Shown piece after piece: positions 51,680-63,307 of a DNA stretch of 64,000 bases (position 1 is the first letter of the stretch; every line of letters begins with the position of its first letter). The stretch covers positions 371,154,159 to 371,218,158 of the forward strand of contig CM048744.1 in assembly GCA_026315105.1 (NCBI GenBank), in the 5' to 3' direction. Position numbers and translations under genes: made by a program. This DNA is from Locusta migratoria. Lineage: Eukaryota > Arthropoda > Insecta > Orthoptera > Acrididae. The notes beneath the pieces are model-generated. The model did not search any database. It had not been told where the DNA came from and saw nothing but the letters and a program-made list of their open reading frames with translations.

Positions 51680-52125
51680 GGAAATGAACTTGAAGGCAAT
51701 ATTATAGGAAGAAATAGGAAAGTAGACGAATATGAGATGGGAGATATACTACCGCGTGAAAAATTTCACAGACACAATGCCCCTGGTATAGATGACATTT
51801 CCTCTGAGCTAGTGATATTCCTCGGGAGAGCCAGCCATAAGAAAACTATTTCAGCTCTTACGCAAGATACATGAGAGAGATTAAATAAGCTCAAACTTCA
51901 AGCTGAATGCGATAATTCCAATTACAATATGTGAAAATTACAGTTTACTTACTCATGGTTGCAAAATACTAACACGATTTAGTAAAAAAAAGTGGAGAAA
52001 CTAGTAGAAACTGATCATGAAGCAGATCAGTTTGGTTTATGGAGAAATGTAGGAACATGTAATGCAATATTGACCCTACTACTTGTGACATTACAGATAA
52101 AGGGGAAGCTGATTGTTTCCATGTG

Positions 52126-53823
52126 AAAGGCGGGTTTTGTCAGGCTGTTGCGTTCGCAGCCGGCCGGCTAACAGTTTGGACCTAGTGAATGGAATACAGG
52201 TCGTTAGGGAAACCCTACCCTAATCTGCTCGGAAACAGAAAACGGCGGTCTTGGATGAGCGATGGCGGCTATTCCAGATTGCACCTGAAATACGATATAG
52301 TCACACATATTATTCTAAAAATCCATATAAAATCAGGCAATGACCATACGGCAAATATAATTATATGAATGGATTCAGGAGACTTAGGAGAATCACACAG
52401 CGTAATTACAATTTCAATATCCCTTACAGATAAAAAGCCGATAAATTTCAATACTATAATAATAATATGAGATATTTACAATTATATATACATAGAGTTT
52501 ATCAGTAACAGTTTAAGAAGCAAATGGGCAGCATTGCACCACGCTACCTATCTTAAAAGACGCACCACGTTATTTCCGTATTCTTTCAATAAACTTTGTT
52601 TTACTCTCTTGTCCTGCTTTTCGTTGAGGTAGTAATATTTTTGTGTCAGAACATAGATTCCAACACAGAAACACAAAACGTAAACCCAGCAAAGCGCATT
52701 ATATTTATATATGTATTTTATTATATTTCGAATTATTCTTAGTAAAGTTCATTTTTTATGTCGTAGACAGCCACTTAAATATTTCATGGCCGACTAATAA
52801 CAGTAGATATGCAGCAGATAACATACATATATAAACAATTACCTGAGCAAAGAGCTTCAGTCTCAACCGATTTTAGTATTGTTAAATATGTATTTGTTTG
52901 TCAAATGTAAACAATATTTTTGGGGAGGTGGTCAAAACATTTAATTCTGTGATATTCAAATGTATAATATTTTTGAAGAGAACTTGTATTTTAAATATGA
53001 GGCGTTAGGATGCGCGGAAGGATACAATTTTCGGAGCAGGTAGAGCATGCTTTCGAACGCTTGGGAAGGGACTCGTAACTTGGACGTGATGGTGAGAGGT
53101 TGTGACTGGACGGTCTGACGCCGCGTTACGAACTTGTGATTTGAAGAGGTAGGCATGTGTGAACTTAAAAAATTTACGGGAGTGTGATTGCAGAACTTAG
53201 TCTCTGCTTGAAAAGTGGTAAACTATGGGCGGTAGTAGGGCTGTAGAACTGTAATAATTCAGCAATCGTGTACTTCTGTGATAACAATCTGTATTTTATA
53301 ACAAATACTATAATTAATCGCGGATTAATTTGGAACTGCAGTGTTCGATGGACTTCATTAATTTACGAGTGATAATTTGGAACTTTTATCCTCGATTGCG
53401 TGTGATACTTATTGTGACTCTCATGAACAATGGGGAAATATTCAGTTATTTACTGATGTATAAAGTAGGACCACCTCCGCATTTTCATGTCCATAAAGAG
53501 TAATAAACGCCATTTACAAAAATTACTTCTTGAATGACTCTCTTCTAAACAATATCTTACAATCCATTTTGTTGATTATTTAGAGCTTTAATTTATGTTT
53601 GTTTATGTATGTTTTTCGCGTCACCATCTGCAGATTGATAGACTGGCTAAACTACAGATTAATTATTGATCTTATGTAAACAGTTTGTGTAGCTCTTTTA
53701 GGGCATAGATGCCGGCATACATAACTCACCCCTATGAACAGAGACAACGAGCCATAAACGTTTTACTACTCTGAGTTATGTATTGCCCAATTCTTATTGG
53801 TGAGTACCGATGGGAAGGTCGCA
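52126..53823. other. AT-rich DNA, nothing recognised
   Basis: A GC-richer patch lies at 52140-52260. No domain, SINE or terminal repeat was seen in the rest. Confidence 0.4.
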
Positions 53824-53825
53824 TA

Positions 53826-53930
53826 CTCATCTTAGAAGAGAGGTTAAGCAAAGGTAAACCTATGTTTATAGCTTTTGTGACTTTTGACAATCTTTAAAAT
53901 TCTGATGGCGACTGGATTAGTCAGCCGTAA
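53826..53930 (+). pseudogene. RTE-like LINE relic (motif A region)
   Basis: CTCATCTTAGAAGAGAGGTT then GCAAAGGTAAACCTATGTTT matches the family before motif A. The catalytic residues are lost (VTFDNL). Confidence 0.5.
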
Positions 53931-54210
53931 GTTACAATATTAAGAGCCTTGAAAAATATGTGGTGAATGAAAATGGAGCAAGACAGGTTTTTAGCGGATT
54001 CCCCCAACTGTACAGGTGAGCATTTCGCTGGCGATTAGCGGTGTCATCGAGGAGAGAGATCTGCTGAAGCGCATGAGAGAGGTTACTGTGGTCCTGTGGG
54101 GTTTGAGTGGTGCGTGAGGCGTGAGGCGTCACAAAAAATGGGGGATGTGCACTGGCCTGGGTTCCCAATTGATCAGTTATAGAATTTGATTCTGCCTCGG
54201 TGCCTAGCAA

Positions 54211-54380
54211 TATTACTTGCAGCCCATAGGATCTTTAGTAAGAATATTCACAGCTTTGCAGTTAGGTGCAGTTGAGTGTTTGTTGTACACTGCTGTAAAA
54301 ATAATTATTTCACCCTGTTAGAGTTTTCCAGCTCACTCAAGATTAATTGTTGTAACAGTGCATGAACTGATTACATTTTC
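54211..54380. other. unassigned sequence
   Basis: No supported feature. Confidence 0.3.
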
Positions 54381-54666
54381 ACAGGTTTGCAGAGTAATGC
54401 GTTGCTTGTAACACCGCTACTAGTAACAGTTACTTTTCAAAGGTAACGGACAGTAACGGCGTTAATATTTCCATAAAGTAATTTTAACTGCAACTTACGT
54501 TTATCTGTTAACGATTTAACGGACGTTCCGTTACTTTTTTGTTGTAAGTAATGTAACATTTCTTTTGCATGAATCTCAAGACTGCAAAATACCAAGCTTT
54601 GATTTTAGTGAAGAGAAAAAAAGAAACATTATTTTCAACAACGTACGTTGGAAATTGCAGTAAAAC

Positions 54667-55031
54667 AGGGACGATAAACAGTGCGGACAGGAAGAGGATA
54701 AAGGCTTTTGAAATGTGGTGCTACAGAAGAATGCTGATGATTAGGTGGGTGGATCGCGTAACTAATGAAGAGGTATTGAACAGAAATGGGCAGAAAGGGA
54801 ATTCTGGCATACCTTGACTAAAAGAAGGGATCGACTGATAGGACACATTCTTAGACATCAAGGAATCGTGAAGTTAGCGTTGGAGTGAAATGTTAAGGGT
54901 AAAATCGCAGAGGGAGACCAAGAGATGAATACAGTAAGCAGATTCAAATAGATGAAGAGGCTTGCTCAGGATAGAGTAGGGTGTAGAGCTGCATCAAACC
55001 AGTCTCCGGACTGAAGACCACAACAACAACG
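54667..55031 (+). pseudogene. RTE-like LINE 3' end, 5' truncated
   Basis: GTINSADRKRIKAFEMWCYR then RMLMIRWVDRVTNEEVLNRN. After frameshifts the family C-terminus is followed by CCGGACTGAAGACCACAACAACAAC. It is very close to 48760-49145. Confidence 0.85.
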
Positions 55032-55163
55032 TCGGAAATGTATGAAATTATAGTTTAGTACCATCGTAACATTTAATAGTGTTCATTCATGCATAAAATT
55101 TTAATTTTATAGTGATGTATGCAACTATGAGTATATAGCAATCATCTGACACGTCACACGTAA

Positions 55164-56118
55164 GGCCGGATCCACACATTGGACCCAACGTTGGCGCCAA
55201 CAGTGTTCGTCCAATGTGTGGATCGGTGAAATAGCATTGGAACCAACGTTGGTACGGCTCCGTTGCTTGTCGGTATTTCGGCCAAACATCAAAGGACGTT
55301 GGGCCAATATGGGTACGTCGTCCACACATTGGCGCCAACGTTTCATTCTGTCTTTGTCGCCTGATCATCTCGAAACTCTTTCTTTCTTCGTTCGTTCTTC
55401 GTCGCCGTTTTAAAGTTTCGAAATCTCTTTGTAAATATTAGAACTGTATCAGAAATTGATTCATTTTTTGAAATAAACCTCAAAAAAACGAAATGCCACA
55501 GCAAAACTTAGGCGCGAACTGTGAAATAAAAAACTTTCTAGACTTTCGACACACTCCTATCACTCAATTTAATTTTTAAAATTAACAGTACAGTACTTAA
55601 TATTCCCTGCCAAGTTTCAAATATCGTTTTGCAAACTTCAAGCACTACTAGTGATATCAATTACATGGTTATTTGAAAAGGGAAGTGTAGGCTTCTAATA
55701 TTGTCTCATTTAGCAAGAAATCGAAACGTAATATCAAAAGAATAGCATCCCTCCAAAACATCTTTCTTTTTTTTCTTTTCAGTCATTTATAGTAGCAGGT
55801 CTAAGTTTTTATAATGTGTATCGTTTACTTGTAGCATATTTAAAAAAATTAATGATTTCTTACCGTAATTAATGTTCGGTAGAAAGTGATATAACGTCCC
55901 ATCATCTTTTACGTATGTTTCCCACTTTGATTTACAATAACGAAATGTAATTATTCAAACTCAAAAGCGTTAATGCATTGGCCACGATATGTGCGTCAGA
56001 TATGTTTTCGTTGGCTCTCGACGATTTCAACTGAATATTGGCTCCAATGTGTGGACGCTGTCTCAAAAATATTGGCCAATGTTGGCGCCAGCGTTGGTAC
56101 CAATGTGTGGACGCGGGG
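55164..56118. mobile_element. Harbinger-like non-autonomous element, TAA TSD
   Basis: The left end GGCCGGATCCACACATTGG and inverted right end CCCCGCGTCCACACATTGG continue alike to about 40 bp (..CCAACG.TGGCGCCAAC). TAA flanks both sides (55161-55163 and 56119-56121). The TCCACACATTGG motif recurs inside in both orientations (near 55214, 55321 and 56046), like a transposase-binding array. 955 bp, no coding. Confidence 0.75.
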
Positions 56119-56121
56119 TAA

Positions 56122-57105
56122 ACAGAGTACAGTCTCCGTTTATTTTCCACACCTTTCGACTTGGAGAAGGAAGAAGTTATGCGCATGATTTGGGCAGCTT
56201 GTGTTGAAGTGTTCGAATTTTTTGACTCTGGATGGAAATAATGATTCCTTTTTCTGCACATTGCGTCACCTTGGCGCAGTCGAAACCCCAAGGCGAACTT
56301 AAGAATTCATGTAGAGGTTAGTTTTTTTGCTTTCTCGTTGGCGTTAAGGAGCGTTTACAATAGCTTGAAATATGTGCTGCAACGTTGTTCGCTGCTATTT
56401 CTGGACTACGGTACCGATTTTCACATGCTGACAACACAAAAGCTGCGATCCTTGGCAGTGTTGGTAAGGAAACGATGACCATGGCTTGCCAGCATTAAAT
56501 GAACCTTTGTAGCCGTAGTGTTCGGTTTTTCTCTGTGTATCTATAGAGTTACATGTTGTCTTTCCGTGTGTTCCCTTAAGCAATGAAGTAGACAAGAAGC
56601 AACATTTACGAATTCGTAACCTAATAAGAGGGAGAGTAGTGACTGCGGAATGTTCGATTTCAATTAAAAAGAAGCATCACTCCCTACAGAAAATTGCTAT
56701 AACGTGGATATTTTGAATTGTTATAATGTTTGGCATCAGCCATATGTGAAGTAGATAAAACAATAAAGACTCTCGTTTCTCAACGTCACAACAATAACAA
56801 AGGGATTCGTTATCTTATTTTGGAAAATGAGTCTTTATCAAGTTACGTTACTTGCCGGCCTATTGGTTTGAAGCGCTTTTTATGAAGCAGAAATGAATAT
56901 TTGTAGGAAGCAGCAGCGTGTACTAAACGTGGACGTGAATAGGGGATAGTCAGCTGAAGATTCCTTGTCACATTCATTTGTGGTGTGAGTGACTTTGAGG
57001 CTAAGGAAGTTTTTTTTTTTTTTTTTTTCAAAATGACGATTTGGAATAATGTGAAAACGTAAATAAATATACGCTCACTTAAATATATGTTTCAGTGCCA
57101 AAAAT
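56122..57105. other. unassigned sequence between Harbinger-like pieces
   Basis: It contains a T19 run at 57010-57028. Short ORFs without known domains. It could be interior of a larger decayed Harbinger element. Confidence 0.3.
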
Positions 57106-57109
57106 ACAC

Positions 57110-57800
57110 CTGAATTACATTTATATACGTCTTCATCCAAATCTTCACAAACTACGAGGACAGTAATGGCATGGCTGGCTAAAATGTGGAATTAATATGC
57201 AAGGGTTTCATAGGCACTTCCTGTTGCCGAGAAACGAAGAGGAAAAGCTAGTCTTCTCTTCACAGGAGTGGTTTTTCTGAACTTTGTGGCGTTCTTTGAA
57301 ACAACTGGCCCTGTAATATTCATTCTAATTTGACAATCTGACGGCGACATCTCGGTGAAATTACGAAAAGCAGCTATGTCTTCCAATTTCAGCTCGCACA
57401 GCCTGTCATTCAAATTCAAATGTTTGTGAACCTATTGGACCAAACTGCTATGGTCATCAGTCCCTAGTCTTACAAACTAATTAAACTAACTTCCACTGCG
57501 GACCATAGACACACACATGCGCAAGGGAGGACTCAAACCGCCGGCGGGAGCGACCGCCCAGTACCTAGCATGATGCCTTAGACCACGCGGCCACATCCTC
57601 GCGGCAGACTGTCATTCCCGCCTTATCTTCTATATTATGTATTTTGTCCTCCCCCAACAACGACGCCTTCTTCGTCTACTTATTTCGTCGAGTAGGCAAC
57701 TATTAATACAGCGCCTCATAGAACAAATCCTTCTTGACCTGTCATAGACTAGCTCTCGATGCGAATTCATGGTTTGAAATGTTTACTCATTGCTGCCGTT
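57110..57800 (-). pseudogene. HARBI1-like transposase N-terminal fragment, split by a SINE
   Basis: Minus frame upstream of the SINE: SRRRRRRCWGRTKYI (about 57690-57645). Downstream: NDRLCELKLEDIAAFRNFTEMS then PSDCQIRMNITGPVVSKNAT and KFRKTTPVKRRLAFPLRFSATGSAYETLAY (57410-57195). In Harbinger nucleases these blocks are RRRRxW, L..EL.L.D...YRNF.RM, F..LL..I.P.I......FR..I...ERLA.TLRFLATG.SY.SL. A trailing HILASHAITVLV extends to about 57140. The catalytic triad region is absent. Confidence 0.75.
57411..57604 (-). repeat. SINE B-like inside the transposase fragment, 12-bp TSD
   Basis: Minus copy with GGGAGGACTCAAACCGCCGG as the B-box region. It is flanked by CAGCCTGTCATT (57399-57410) and CAGACTGTCATT (57605-57616). 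Confidence 0.88.
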
Positions 57801-57931
57801 TTAGTGTGACTGGCGCTGCAGATATATAACAGACAACAAGGTGGTTTTCACGGAGACGCGAACAACGAACAACACGAAACGGAACTTTCATGAGATGAAA
57901 CGTTTGAAAAACAACTTTTGTTGAAAATGAA

Positions 57932-58082
57932 TGCCGCAGCGGAGCGGCGGTTGCGATGCGCGAAGCTGTTCCCCGTCGGGGGTTCGAATCCCCACTCGAA
58001 CATGGATGTGTGTGCTGTCTTTTTAGGGACTGATGACCCCGTAGTTAAGTCCCATCAACTTAACAAACATTTAAACTTTTTT
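57932..58082 (+). repeat. SINE A, internally shortened
   Basis: GCAGCGGAGCGGCGGTTGCG, B box GGTTCGAATCCCCAC, then directly TTTTTAGGGACTGATGACCC; about 35 bp of the body is missing. Confidence 0.82.
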
Positions 58083-58579
58083 TAATGAAAAACATTAAAA
58101 TTGAGGTACACTCAGATAGAAGATGCGGGGGACAATGTATTTAATAAAGCATGAATTATGTTTCTTATTAATTATGTATGTATTAATGAATTTAATTATG
58201 AATTGACATTAAAGCTTATTTGCTTTCTACATGTGTAAGGTTGATTACGGATTTACAAATGAGGTTCCAGTTCCCAGGTTATGTTCAAATTTATTCCTTG
58301 TTTTATCCTCCACACACTGTATATTCATTTATTACTGTTTAGTTTTTAAGTTGCCGATTTAATAACACAATGTCAAAGAAGTGTTTTACTGTGTATGTCG
58401 ATCTACGTGTAGACCTTTGTCATCTCCTCCAATACAGTATCAAAACATTGTAACCTCTTTAACACAGCAGTTAATACTCTGAATATAGCCTCATAAGCCA
58501 AAAACCTGTTAAGGAAACAAAAATAAACTCTTAAAATTTTGAACACAACTGCTATTGTCAGCGACCGTTACAACGTCAA
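58083..58579. other. AT-rich DNA, nothing recognised
   Basis: No supported feature. Confidence 0.35.
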
Positions 58580-58666
58580 TTTTATTTACAATGATTAAAA
58601 GTAACTGTAACCTAGTTACTTTAAAAAGTAACTTTCCCAACCCTTTCTCGTGTCCGGGTTTCAAAT

Positions 58667-59351
58667 TCAGAAGTAAAATATTTCAGACCAGTACTGGGCC
58701 ACGTTGATAGCATTTTCTCTTGCGAGCCACAAATCTTCGGAATTGAATGTAGACGGACAATCTGAGCAGTTTGTTATGTGCTCCATCGTCTGTGTCACTC
58801 CACATTCACAGGATACGTTCGGATTGTTAATGAATCTCCATTTCGCTAGGTTTGACTTGACGGGAGCCACACCAGTTCCAATTCCGTTCAACGCCCTCCA
58901 GATCTTCCAATCCAGGTGCATCCCTGTTGGTGATTCTTGTTTGAGAGAGAAATTTTCTGGTGGCTCAATTCTCACAGTGTTAAGAAAGCTTCTTCTGGAT
59001 TTAAGTCGACAGACTGAAGGTTCTGCTCCAAAAAGCGGATGTCTGTAATCGAAACTTTGTTTTAACTTTTCAATATATTCAAGTTCACATCGCCGTGTTA
59101 CGGGCGTTTCAAAACCTGCTGCCCTGTAAAGTTTATTTAGGGGGGTGGATTTCAAGCAGCCTGTAATAATTCTGCAGGTTTCGTTTAGAGCAGCGTCGAC
59201 TTGTTTGGCATGGACTGATCTGCACCAACAGCGGCTGCAAATTCTCCGGTGGAGAAACAGAGGGCTTGTGCTGTGGTTCTCAACGTTTTTGGACTTGCTC
59301 CCACATAATTTCTTCAGGGGGAGATTTCGTATCGTAACTTTCTGCTGATTC
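58667..59351 (-). pseudogene. LINE ORF2 C-terminal region with Cys-rich motif (Jockey-group-like)
   Basis: One long minus frame (228 codons) reads CSRCWCRSVHAKQVDAALNE then TCRIITGCLKSTPLNKLYRA, a post-RT block (LN..MR.I.G..K.TP...L) of arthropod LINEs. It ends with a CECGVTQTMEHITNCSDC (C-x-C-x7-H-x3-C) zinc-knuckle-like motif and a stop at 58667. The frame has no stops, so this piece is younger than most others here. The RT proper is absent: it is truncated at about 59350 by a SINE and a Tc1 fragment. Confidence 0.65.
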
Positions 59352-59551
59352 ACAAATGTTCAAATGTTTGTAGAGCTTATGGGACTTGACTACGGGGCCA
59401 TCAGTCCCTAAACTTACAAACTACTTATGAACTAGCTAAGACTACAGACGGCACAGATATCCATGCCCGAGGGGGGATTCGAACCCCCGACCGTAGTGGC
59501 CGTGCAGACCGTGACTGAAGCGCCTCAGTCCCCTCGGCCACCGCGGCCGGC
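59352..59551 (-). repeat. SINE A, 10-bp TSD
   Basis: Full-length minus copy. It is flanked by CTGCTGATTC at 59342-59351 and 59552-59561. Confidence 0.95.
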
Positions 59552-59561
59552 CTGCTGATTC

Positions 59562-59960
59562 TGGCATGCATTCCATCACACCGATGGCGAATACTGTCTT
59601 GGCCTACATTATTCCAAGTCTGCTCGACCTGTTCACGTAGTTCTGCAAGAGCTGAGAGCTGAGGAGTCGCACATGATGTCGCCATCCCATCAAATCCCAC
59701 ACGTGCTGAATTGGAAACAAGTCCGGAGATCGTGCTGGCTAGGGACTACTGCACGTCTTGCAGAGCGCGTTGAATACCACGTGCAGAGAGAGGGCCAGCA
59801 TTATTCTGTTGGAACAATGCATCACCTTCTTGTTGCAAGAACGGTAAAATAACAACATTGTGCAGGTATTGAGCACTGGTCAGCGTTCCCTCCACGAACA
59901 CCAAAGCAGAACGAGGGCTGTAGGTCATCGCACCCTGGACCATCAGGCCTGGGGTGGGTC
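59562..59960 (-). pseudogene. Tc1-like transposase C-terminal half
   Basis: The minus frame reads SALVFVEGTLTSAQYLHNVV then ILPFLQQEGDALFQQNNAGP, the region around the second catalytic Asp (normally FQQDNARPH). The Asp is Asn here. Then come RGIQRALQDVQ and, after a gap, LSALAELREQVEQTWNNVGQ and CDGMHARI. The Glu-containing PIEHVWD block is mostly deleted (GFDGM). It is inactive and different from the 33391 family. Confidence 0.8.
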
Positions 59961-60054
59961 AGTTCTCTACCTGCTGAATGCACTCTACGAGACAGCGCTC
60001 GCCAGGTCTACGTCGTGTGCGCAAACGAACATCGTTTTGCTGCAGACAGACTCA

Positions 60055-60200
60055 TGTGAAGTCTGGATGGTAGGTGGTGAGGTCCTACCGGAAGTAAAGC
60101 TGTGGGGACGAGCCCTATGAGGTGTGCCACGGCTCGTCTGCGAAGGCAGAGCTCCAGGATTTGAATCACAGTCCGGCACACTGGAGATTTTAGAACGTGC
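60055..60200 (+). repeat. degenerate tRNA-like SINE, family E
   Basis: GAGGTCCTACCGGAAGTAAAGC then TGTGGGGACG, and a decayed tRNA-like part ending CAGGATTTGAATCACAGTCCGGCACAC. I know this order from a common orthopteran SINE. The B box is badly mutated. Confidence 0.5.
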
Positions 60201-61624
60201 TTTCATTTATGAAGTACACTGCCCGCCATTCCAAGTGACCCCCCTGACGGCACCAACCAAGCCGTGCATGTCATTAGTGTGGCGCGAGTGACAGATGGGC
60301 TAGTGGTGTGGGTGCCCATAGTCCCACTGCTAGTACAGTGTGTAAACTGTGAGATGGCAGAGTTGTGAGGGGGAGCGGGAAGCAGAGGAAGCAAGCCCCG
60401 CCTCACACCCTGGCAGCCTGCAGTGCTGACACACAAACTATGCGGCATGCTTCCGCGAAAGTACATGTAGCGCACATCGCTATAAATGTTGGTCGTAAAT
60501 GAAACAAAGCAGCATCCTCACGAGTGGTTGATAACGATACCAACTACAGGAATTACACAAAACGGAACACTCAAAACACTGGTATGCAAACAATAAGAAA
60601 GCAAACGTCAATTGTTATTTCCCACAACACTTTCAGTCAGTAATGTTGCCTGCAGCCTCCAAACAAAGACTGCTTTGCCCGACGTCTACCGACTTGTACC
60701 GATTCAGGGCTAGTGAGAGCTCTGCCATCTACAGTTAAAACACTGTAACTGGTTGGCAACATCGTGTGGGCACTTCTTGGCTCACATTAGATTCGAGTAA
60801 TACTTGTTCCATAGATCATATATACGACTTTTCGTAATGATGTAGAACGTGTCAGTTTACCAAATAGTCTCTATACATGACAATCGATATTTTAAGGATT
60901 TTTTAATTTTCATTTCTTCTAAGTTTTATCTAAAAATTCATCTAAAGTGTACAAGGAGTTGCCATTCAGAAATTTTAAATACCAGTTGGCTATTTGTCAG
61001 ACTTCGTTGAAGGCTTTTACCCAACGTGGCACTGTTCTGTACGGCAATGCCGATTTCCCGCACGCCACTTGAAGGCCTTGATGACACTATCGTGCTATAC
61101 GACCTCTGGCGCATTCAATCTAGATACATCTCCGTTGTTCCTGTTTCGCAAACGTAGTGACATCAGGCCGCTCGCTCACAAGTGACTGTGTTTACCTCGG
61201 TTGTACGCACGCCGTTGATGTGGGTCGGGTGAGTCCATTTGCTCTGTGGTAAGGTAGATATGTCAACAACGTGTACTATCATCGGTAATAGTAGATTCCA
61301 TTGCATAGGTTCTCCACAGCAGTGTTGCCACTATTTAAATTCCGACGCTCGTACCAAGTCTATAACAACCATTTGTGATTTTAGTTTAATCATTCGTATT
61401 ATTCATTTTTTTCTTTAGGTAATAGGGGCTTTCGTTAACCTGTAATGAGATCTTTTATTTCAGTACTGTAAACTTCAGTTCATTATTTTGGGAGGGATTA
61501 ATATTTTGCTTTTTGTGTTCCACTAATAATGCAAATGCACACTTGCTTACTGGAAGGGCCCAAATCGGAAGTAGTAATTAGTAAGCACAGGTTATCATTA
61601 CAACACTGCACTTCGTGAGACTTT
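60201..61624. other. unassigned sequence
   Basis: GC-rich at 60220-60480, AT-rich after 60790. Minus ORF 60203-60475 and plus ORF 60994-61185 have no known domain. Confidence 0.35.
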
Positions 61625-61627
61625 AGC

Positions 61628-61745
61628 AGGTGAACCTTACAAAGTGCGGAGGTTTAAGAAATGCAGAGGGAAAACCGAGAGAAGATTATAGCGAGCAGGT
61701 TCAGAAGGGGATGCAGTTCGTAATTATCCGAAAGTAAGTATAATC
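61628..61745 (+). pseudogene. RTE-like LINE relic (C-terminal region)
   Basis: AAATGCAGAGGGAAAACCGA then GAGAAGATTATAGCGAGCAG corresponds to the AATCGCAGAGGGAGACCAAG AGATGAATACAGTAAGCAG block of the family. Confidence 0.5.
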
Positions 61746-62115
61746 AGCTTCCTATAAACTGAAAACCTTCCCTACGCGCCCAAAAAACCGAACTCTCATT
61801 CACGGAAGAATTAGAAATTTCGAATTTCACGAGACGCTCTACGTATCACAGTTTCAACGAACAGCTGATAAAAATAATAACTTTTTTGTGACACAATACT
61901 ATCAATTATTATGCCAAAACGAAAATCACCCAGTCCCACCCCTTAATTCTTGAAAACTCATGTCACCTTACCTTTATTTTTCCCAGGCCATAACCTTTTG
62001 TACCACCACAAAACTTCGCTTTGTTTTATCACACCTTTTATCCCACACGAACCCCATATTATTCCAGCACATCTGCTATCCGCTATTTCCTTGTCATTTC
62101 TTAACAACACTGAAA
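61746..62115. other. unassigned sequence
   Basis: No supported feature. The 98-codon plus ORF at 61950-62246 runs into the SINE and is a chance frame. Confidence 0.35.
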
Positions 62116-62117
62116 AT

Positions 62118-62306
62118 TCCTGCCGCGCGGAATCGCCGCGTGGTCTAAGGTGTCATGCTGCGGACTGGTCGGCCGTTCCCGCCGGAAGTTCGAGTCCTCT
62201 CTCGGGCATGGGTGTGTTTGTTGTCTTTAGTGTAAGTTTGCTTTAACAGTTTGTAAGTCTAGGGACTGATGACCATAGCAATTTGGTCCAATAGGTTTAC
62301 AAACAC
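62118..62306 (+). repeat. SINE B
   Basis: CTGCCGCGCGGAATCGCCGC then GTGGTCTAAGG head, GTTCGAGTCC B box, CTAGGGACTGATGACCATAGC body and ATTTGGTCCAATAGG tail. No clear TSD. Confidence 0.85.
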
Positions 62307-62345
62307 TACATTAAATTCCTCATACACAGAGTTTGGGAACTAAGT

Positions 62346-62536
62346 TCAAAATGTTTGTAGAGCTTATGGGACTTAACTATGGGGTCATCAGTTCCTAAAC
62401 TTACAAACATGAACTAGCTAATACTAAGGACAGCACAAATATTCATGCACGACGGGGGATTCGAAGCCCCGACCGTAGTGGCCGTGCAGAACGTGACTGA
62501 CGCGACCCAGACCGCTTAACCACCGCCGCCGGCGGC
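62346..62536 (-). repeat. SINE A, 8-bp TSD, at the edge of the long inverted repeat
   Basis: Minus copy ending CACCGCCGCCGGCGGC. It is flanked by AACTAAGT at 62338-62345 and 62537-62544. Confidence 0.88.
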
Positions 62537-63131
62537 AACTAAGTCATAACACCTCTTGTATCTCCCCAACCGTAAAAAATACTAAGATGCCGTTTGGACA
62601 GGGGCAGGAGCAGGGACAGGGGCTACTTGAATATACGACATTTCATATTTGTACTATTTTTTATTACAGAGATATAATACCATCTTTGTTGTTTTCTTTA
62701 TGGAAACCTGTGTTAAATTTTAGCGTAACACCATGGGCTTAAAAAGACGGCTTCAAATATGTGTAAATCATAATATTCAGGCGAATAGTTTTACAGACAC
62801 AGATATGTTCCCATATTGTATTCGAGCATCGAAACAGCGTTATCTAGTACGACCTTTACTGTTGTGTACGTGGTAAACGTCGCGGACGGTCCTTATACAA
62901 ACACGCCCACTTACCGACAATAGTAATACATACTTCGATTTGTGCGCAAAAATTAACTGATGGTGTTGCGCAAATATTATTTAGTTATTTGACAACTGTT
63001 ATAGCAAATTAGTGGACAACATACAATATTAAAATACTACTACACGATAATAACATTTTAAGTAACAGAAATAAAAATGTAAATTAGGAGGCCCTTATTG
63101 GTCACAATTATTTTGTACGTACTTCTAGTGT

Positions 63132-63307
63132 GACGGCCGCGGCAGCTGAGGGGACTGAGACGCTTCAGTCACGGTCTGCACGGCCACTACGGTCGGGGGT
63201 TCGAATCCCCCCTCGGGCATGGATATTTGTGCCGTCTGTAGTCTTAGCTAGTTCATAAGTAGTTTGTAAGTCTAGGGACTGATGACCCCGTAGTTAAGTC
63301 CCATAAG

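Larger units (their letters stand above)
44862..52125 (+). mobile_element. old RTE-like LINE copy split into four pieces
   Basis: Segments 44862-45105, 46305-46551, 51185-51490 and 51676-52125 align, in order and orientation, with positions about 1035-1365, 1395-1680, 1685-2120 and 2105-2560 of the copy at 690-3640. Examples are TCTGACCATTACATGTTGAC, CTGAGAGATAAG-like GAGAGATGAATTAGTGAAGG, ATACAAAGGAAATGAACTT and GATCAGTTTGGTTTATGG. Insertions between the pieces are an RNase H LINE, a piggyBac-like relic, a Harbinger-like transposon and a SINE. It is heavily mutated. Confidence 0.8.
54382..58644. mobile_element. possible degenerate hAT element (both ends)
   Basis: The left end CAGGTTTGCAGAGTAATGCG is followed by GTAACACCGCTACTAGTAAC and further GTAAC-rich sequence to about 54545. 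The right end, inverted, begins AGGGTTGGGAAAGTTACTTT then AAAGTAACTAGG. Both look like hAT ends with GTAAC-type subterminal repeats. I saw no matching 8-bp TSD and the interior is full of other elements, so the two ends may not belong together. Confidence 0.4.

Noticed and set aside
59860..60206. Plus and minus ORFs over 59860-60206
   Set aside because: They overlap a Tc1 relic and a SINE E relic; no independent domain.
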